Positions 59,842-64,000 of a stretch of DNA of 64,000 nucleotides are shown here, piece after piece (positions within the stretch are counted from its first letter, which is position 1; each line of letters begins with the position of its first letter). The translations under genes and the position numbers were made by a program. The stretch covers positions 124,001 to 188,000 of the forward strand of contig NZ_BDBZ01000036.1 in assembly GCF_001613245.1 (NCBI RefSeq), given 5' to 3'. Source of the stretch: Nocardia speluncae NBRC 108251. Its GTDB lineage: Bacteria > Actinomycetota > Actinomycetes > Mycobacteriales > Mycobacteriaceae. Under the pieces are notes generated by a model. It was not told where the DNA came from. It did no database searches and saw only the letters and a list, made by a program, of their open reading frames with translations.

Positions 59842-60220
59842 TAGCCGGGTTGTGCCATCGACTGCCGGAGATACCTGGATCCCGCAGGAGCCGATCGTCC
59901 GGGTGAACCCGGCCTGCGCCGGCCGAATTCGGCGCGAACCGGGGGCAGTGGTACGTGGTGGGCAGGCTGCAGGTGACCGCAGGATGGCCCGCGCGCACCC
60001 GGTGGCGGCGGCCCGGGAGGCATCGGCACTCGGTCGAGTGCCGGGTCGGAACCTGCGATCAGCAGGTGGCGTTCGAGCTGTCCCGGAGAAGGTGCGGGTG
60101 TGGGGCTCGCCGGTTCGCGATGATGGGGACAGCGGCGAACAAGCCGGTCGACAGCAACGTCTCGTAAGTGCGCTGGGTATGGACGGCAACGGCGGGGGCG
60201 TCTCGGAACGGAGTGGGTAG
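59842..60220 (+). other. Gap before the thiolase gene
   Basis: A 379-base gap. Open frames here are Arg/Gly/Ala-rich, have no ribosome binding site and resemble no family. No GAGAAT-N3-ATTCTC copy was seen, so the next two genes may be read through from the preceding block or have their own promoter. Confidence 0.5.
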
Positions 60221-61384
60221 ATGCGGGAAGTAGTGATCGCCGGTGCGGTGCGTACACCGGTCGGCAAACGGAAAGGCGGGCTGTCCGCGATGCACGCCGC
60301 GGACCTGTCCGCGGTGGTGCTGCGGGAACTGGTCGAGCGGACCGGGGTGAGCACGCAGCTCATCGACGATGTCGTGTGGGGTTGTGTGTCTCAGGTCGGC
60401 GATCAGTCGAGCAATATCGGCCGGTATGCCGTACTGGCGGCAGGGTGGCCGGAAACCATCCCGGGAACAACGGTGAACCGGGCGTGCGGGTCGAGTCAGC
60501 AGGCACTGGACTTCGCGGCGCAGACCGTCATGTCGGGGCAGCAGGATGTGGTCGTCGCCGGGGGAGTCGAGGTGATGAGCCGGGTGCCGCTCGGCGCCGC
60601 TCGCGCCACCGGTCAGCCGTACGGTCCGGCGGTCTTGTCGCGATACGACGATTTCTCTTTCAACCAGGGCATATCCGCCGAACTGATCTCCGCGAAATGG
60701 GGATTGAGCCGCACTGTCGTCGACGAATACTCGGCGCGGTCGCATGAGCTGGCCGCCGCGGCGCAGGACCGGGGGGCATTCGACGAGCAGATCGTCGAGG
60801 TCACCGCCCCGGCCGGCGAATTCACCGAGGGCGGTGTGGTCACCGCCGATGAAGGGATCCGGCGCGGCACCAGCGCGGAGAAACTGGCGAAACTGACGCC
60901 GGCGTTCCAGGACGACGGCGTGATCCACGCCGGTAACTCCTCCCAGATCTCCGACGGCGCCGCCGCCCTGCTGATCACCACGGCCGATCTGGCGACGCAG
61001 CTGGGCCTGCGCCCGTTGGCCCGCTATCGCGCCGGCGCGGTGGCCGGTGCCGACCCGGTGCTGATGCTCACCGGCCCGATTCCGGCCACCGAGAAGGTGC
61101 TGCGCAAGGCCGGCCTGTCACTTGCCGATATCGGGGCTTTCGAAGTGAACGAGGCCTTCGCCCCCGTTCCACTGGCCTGGCTCACCGAAACGGGGGCCGA
61201 CCCGAACCTGGTCAATCCGCTCGGTGGCGCGATCGCATTGGGGCACCCACTCGGTGCCTCCGGTGCCGTGCTGATGACACGGATGCTGCACCACATGCGC
61301 GACAACGACATTCGCTACGGACTGCAAACCATGTGTGAAGGCGGCGGCACGGCGAACGCCACCGTCGTGGAATTGATTACCTAG
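60221..61384 (+). CDS. Thiolase (acetyl-CoA acetyltransferase family)
   Basis: A 387-residue thiolase with all active-site elements: Cys89 in NRACGSSQQ, His in VNEAFAPV (about 310), His in GHPLGASGA (about 345) and Cys in MCEGGGTANA (about 375). FadA-type enzyme releasing acetyl- or propionyl-CoA from a 3-ketoacyl-CoA. Second thiolase of the island; the two probably act on different chain or ring intermediates. The next gene begins 9 bases later. Confidence 0.88.
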   Translation: MREVVIAGAVRTPVGKRKGGLSAMHAADLSAVVLRELVERTGVSTQLIDDVVWGCVSQVGDQSSNIGRYAVLAAGWPETIPGTTVNRACGSSQQALDFAAQTVMSGQQDVVVAGGVEVMSRVPLGAARATGQPYGPAVLSRYDDFSFNQGISAELISAKWGLSRTVVDEYSARSHELAAAAQDRGAFDEQIVEVTAPAGEFTEGGVVTADEGIRRGTSAEKLAKLTPAFQDDGVIHAGNSSQISDGAAALLITTADLATQLGLRPLARYRAGAVAGADPVLMLTGPIPATEKVLRKAGLSLADIGAFEVNEAFAPVPLAWLTETGADPNLVNPLGGAIALGHPLGASGAVLMTRMLHHMRDNDIRYGLQTMCEGGGTANATVVELIT

Positions 61385-61393
61385 GAAGAAAAT

Positions 61394-62542
61394 ATGCGCC
61401 GCGATCTGTTCACCCCCGCCCACGAGGCCTTCCGGGATCTCGCGCGGGAGTTCATCGAAAAGGAAGTCGTCCCGAACTATCCCGCATGGGAGAAGCAGGG
61501 GCAGATGCCGCGTGAGGTGTTCCGTCAACTCGGCGGACTCGGATTGCTCGGTACCGCCGTCCCCGAGGAATACGGCGGTATGGGCACCCGGGACTACCGG
61601 TACAACGTGGTGCTGCAGGAGGAGGCACAGCGAGCACTGGTCACTCTCAGTACGGTCCGCACCCAGTTGGATGTGATCCTGCCGTACTTCCTCGAATACG
61701 CGGACCGTGACCAGCGGGCCCGCTGGTTTCCCGGCCTGGCCGACGGCAGCCTGCTCACGGCCATCGCCATGACCGAACCCGGCACCGGCTCCGACCTGGC
61801 CGGTATCCGCACCACCGCCGTCCGCGACGGCGACCACTACATCCTCAACGGTGCGAAAACCTTCATCACCGGCGGACTGCTCGCCGATCTGGTGATCGTG
61901 GTCGCCCGGACGGCCACCGACCCTGCCAACCGGCGCGCCGGGCTCACCCTGCTCGTCGTCGAGGACGGGATGGCGGGCTTCGACCGTGGCCGGGTGCTGG
62001 ACAAGATGGGCTGCAAGGTCCAGGACACGGTGGAACTGTCGTTCACCGATGTCCGGGTGCCGGTGGCCAACCGGCTGGGGGAGGAAGGCGTCGCCTTCGG
62101 CTATCTGGGCCACAATCTGCCGCAGGAACGGATGACAGTGGCCGTGGGCTCGGTGGCGCAGGCCCGCGCCGCGGTAGCCGCGACCATCGACTATGTGCGC
62201 GAACGCAAGGCTTTCGGGACACCCGTGGCATCGTTCCAGAACACCAAATTCGAGCTCGCCGCCATGTCCGCGGAAGTCGAGGCCGCGCAGACCATGGTCG
62301 ACCGGGCGGTGCGGGATCTGGTGGACCGCAAGCTTTCGGGCGCCGACGCTGCCCGCGTGAAATTGTTCACCACCGAAACTCAGGCCCGTATCGTGGATCG
62401 CTGCCTGCAATTGTTCGGCGGTTACGGCTACATGATGGAGTATCCGATCGCCCGGCTCTACACCGATGCCCGGGTGGCCCGCATCTACGCGGGTACCAGC
62501 GAGGTCATGAAAGTTATCATTGCCAAAGACCTCGATTTGTGA
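61394..62542 (+). CDS. Acyl-CoA dehydrogenase
   Basis: A 382-residue full-length dehydrogenase. AVPEEYGGMG (about 55), AMTEPGTGSDLAGIRT (about 125), LNGAKTFITGG (about 155), RKAFGTPVASFQNTKF (about 276) and the C-terminal YAGTSEVMK with catalytic Glu (about 370). It is close to standard short/medium-chain acyl-CoA dehydrogenases and forms with the thiolase a minimal beta-oxidation pair. ATG 61394 follows AGGAAGAAA. Last gene of the island on this strand. Confidence 0.88.
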   Translation: MRRDLFTPAHEAFRDLAREFIEKEVVPNYPAWEKQGQMPREVFRQLGGLGLLGTAVPEEYGGMGTRDYRYNVVLQEEAQRALVTLSTVRTQLDVILPYFLEYADRDQRARWFPGLADGSLLTAIAMTEPGTGSDLAGIRTTAVRDGDHYILNGAKTFITGGLLADLVIVVARTATDPANRRAGLTLLVVEDGMAGFDRGRVLDKMGCKVQDTVELSFTDVRVPVANRLGEEGVAFGYLGHNLPQERMTVAVGSVAQARAAVAATIDYVRERKAFGTPVASFQNTKFELAAMSAEVEAAQTMVDRAVRDLVDRKLSGADAARVKLFTTETQARIVDRCLQLFGGYGYMMEYPIARLYTDARVARIYAGTSEVMKVIIAKDLDL

Positions 62543-62636
62543 TGCACGGCACACTGAGTATTTCGGTGAGATACACATCACAACTGCGCGTTCGACCCTA
62601 CTGTTTCAGCAGTTGGTTTATCGAACGGAGTACCCG

Positions 62637-63260
62637 GTGATCGGTCCATGGGATGAGCAGGTTGATTGCCTCTTCGACACCGGGTGCGGAATCCGCGCGG
62701 GCCTCTATCCGGTCCACCTCGTGCGCGCGCATGCCCGGCGCCACCCGCTGCGGCACCGGCTCGCGATCGTCGCCCCGAACACCGTGGACGTGGTGCAGTA
62801 CGCGGGCGGTTTCATCGTCGACCGGATGATGGGCGGCTGGGAAGTGGTCGCCGTACTCACCGAACACGACGACGTCCGCCCCCTGGAGATTCTCGGCGCC
62901 ACCGTTCTGGACCTGACCACCGCCCTCGCCGCCCCGGTACATGCCACCTGGCCGGAGAGCGTGCTGCTGGCTCCCGATGTCTTCGCCTCCAACGAATGGG
63001 TCCGCCGAGGAGCCATCGACTGTCTCGACAAAGGGCTGTCCGAACTGGCGGTCTGGGGTGACGATCTGCCCGACGAACTCGCCTGCCGGGTTTTCTCGGC
63101 GCATCACCGGTTGAGCACCGCTGCCCGGGCGTTCAAACGCTGCGCGCTCGGCGCGGCAGGGATCCCGGAGCGCGCGGACGAAGATCTCGAGACCTTCCAC
63201 AGCGGCGAGGTTCTCCTGGCGGACCTGCGGGGGCGCCAGGCGCTGGTCCGCGCGGTCTGA
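62637..63260 (+). CDS. Conserved hypothetical protein (207 aa)
   Basis: Unrecognised soluble protein of 207 residues, mixed alpha/beta, with Cys pair near the start (DCLFDTGCG) and HLVRAHARRHPLRHRLAIVAPNTVDVV, then LAAPVHATWPESVLLAPDVF. No signal peptide or membrane helix. GTG 62637 has GGAG 6 bases upstream; a longer frame from 62520 overlaps the previous gene and is not conserved-looking. It shows no coupling to the catabolic genes and no island operator. Confidence 0.6.
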   Translation: MIGPWDEQVDCLFDTGCGIRAGLYPVHLVRAHARRHPLRHRLAIVAPNTVDVVQYAGGFIVDRMMGGWEVVAVLTEHDDVRPLEILGATVLDLTTALAAPVHATWPESVLLAPDVFASNEWVRRGAIDCLDKGLSELAVWGDDLPDELACRVFSAHHRLSTAARAFKRCALGAAGIPERADEDLETFHSGEVLLADLRGRQALVRAV

Positions 63261-63330
63261 CCCGCGGATCGGCGAGGCGACCGCTGCCCGGTCCAGCACC
63301 TCTCGGGCCCGCGGCGCGGTTACGGCCGGC

Positions 63331-64000
63331 TCACCGGTCTGCGCCGAGGAACCGTTCGGCGAACTGCGACAGTTCGTCGCGCTGTTCCTCCGGGTCCGCG
63401 GAGCCGGCGCTCATCACCACCCGATCCACGCCCTGCGCGGTGAAAGCCGCGAGTCGCTCGTCGGTCATATCGAATCCACTCCAGCGGGTGTACTCGAGCC
63501 GGTCCGGCTCCCGGCCGGCGTCCGCGGCGGTTGTCCGCGCCAGCTCCCACTGGGCTGCGCGTTGGTCCGGGAGCAGCGCACCGCCTGCGAAGTATCCGTC
63601 CCCGCGCTGTCCGGCGCGGCGGGCGGCCGGTGCGCTCGAGCCGCCGATATGAATCGGGAGCGTGGTGTCGCGATAGGGCTTCGGGAATTGGACGAGGTGG
63701 TCGAATGCGAAGAACTCACCGTGGAAGGACACGCCGTTCTCGTCGCCGGACCACAGCAGCCGCAAGATATCGATCGCCTCGTCGGCCCGGCGGCCCCGGG
63801 TACGGAAATCGACCCCCGTGGCCGCGGCTTCGGCCGGGACAGCGCCCAGCCCCACGGTCAGCAAGCGCATCCGCCCTTTGGACAGGACGTCGATGGTGGC
63901 AAGCTGTTTGGCCAGTACGACGGGGTGGCGGTAGGGCAGCAGTAGAACACCCGTCCCCAACAGGAGCCGGTCTGTGGCCGCCGCGACGTAGGCGAGCGTA
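63331..64000 (-). CDS. LLM-class (luciferase-like) flavin/F420 oxidoreductase, 5' end cut by window
   Basis: The C-terminal ~223 residues of a luciferase-like TIM-barrel oxidoreductase; the frame runs off the window edge and its start is outside. Typical segments: LLLGTGVLLLPYRHPVVLAKQLATID, RMRLLTVGLGAVPAEAAA, PIHIGGSSAPAARRAGQRGDGYF. In actinomycetes this subgroup mostly uses coenzyme F420 or FMN to reduce or mono-oxygenate substrates; the cofactor cannot be decided from this part. Confidence 0.85.
   Translation of the reverse strand, partial: TLAYVAAATDRLLLGTGVLLLPYRHPVVLAKQLATIDVLSKGRMRLLTVGLGAVPAEAAATGVDFRTRGRRADEAIDILRLLWSGDENGVSFHGEFFAFDHLVQFPKPYRDTTLPIHIGGSSAPAARRAGQRGDGYFAGGALLPDQRAAQWELARTTAADAGREPDRLEYTRWSGFDMTDERLAAFTAQGVDRVVMSAGSADPEEQRDELSQFAERFLGADR

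Noticed and set aside
59834..60220. Possible gene starting MSSSRVVPSTAG before the thiolase
   Set aside because: No Shine-Dalgarno, unusual composition and no recognisable motif; treated as intergenic.

Overview
The window is high-GC DNA with the coding style of a nocardioform actinomycete, most likely Nocardia. The signs are an EspG-type ESX chaperone beside a WXG/PPE-like secreted-protein candidate, an XRE/DUF5753-DUF397 regulator pair, DUF3558 and MTB12-like lipoproteins, many GTG/TTG starts and many 4-base stop/start overlaps. No rRNA, tRNA, CRISPR array, insertion sequence or prophage was seen.

Left part (1-9.9 kb): an amidase at the window edge, a membrane-anchored Ser/Thr kinase, then a small secretion-type group (DUF3558 lipoprotein, unknown protein, WXG/PPE-like protein with a Pro/Thr/Gly tail, EspG). 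Three tiny leftward genes follow, then the XRE-DUF397 pair with a clear terminator, and an aldo/keto reductase with a second, bidirectional terminator.

First catabolic island (10-19.7 kb): a tightly coupled leftward operon encodes a flavin/2Fe-2S reductase, a Rieske oxygenase resembling carbazole-type angular dioxygenases, an alpha/beta hydrolase, a 44-residue membrane peptide, a degenerate M20-like protein, a LigB-type ring-cleavage dioxygenase and a meta-cleavage-product hydrolase. A divergent TetR gene, an MHS-type transporter and another hydrolase run the other way. Three copies of GTACNNAGTAC sit in the promoter regions and probably form one TetR regulon. The logic is uptake, ring oxidation, extradiol cleavage and C-C hydrolysis of an aromatic, possibly nitrogen-containing, compound.

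Middle (19.7-28 kb): MerR and TetR regulators, small membrane proteins, a Uma2-type nuclease, a GAP/LysE-type exporter, a SnoaL-extended ECF sigma factor facing a beta-lactamase-fold esterase and a DoxX protein. This stretch also carries gene debris: a P-loop NTPase, a carboxymuconolactone-decarboxylase-like protein and a PQQ sugar dehydrogenase.

Second catabolic island (28-62.5 kb): about 30 genes for CoA-dependent degradation of a large hydrophobic substrate: KshB-like reductase and second Rieske oxygenase, CoA ligase, seven acyl-CoA dehydrogenases (two adjacent large/small pairs), three enoyl-CoA hydratase-fold proteins, three SDRs, two thiolases, a CaiB-type CoA transferase, TesB thioesterase, MeaB GTPase, amidohydrolase, NTF2-like proteins and a branched-chain-type ABC importer with fused permeases. 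Five near-perfect copies of GAGAAT-N3-ATTCTC, and one degenerate copy, lie at the divergent promoters and flank a TetR gene inside the island. The island therefore looks like one regulon under that TetR. The substrate cannot be read from the sequence; a steroid-, terpenoid- or alicyclic-type compound is the best inference. The window ends in an unknown gene and a truncated luciferase-like monooxygenase.
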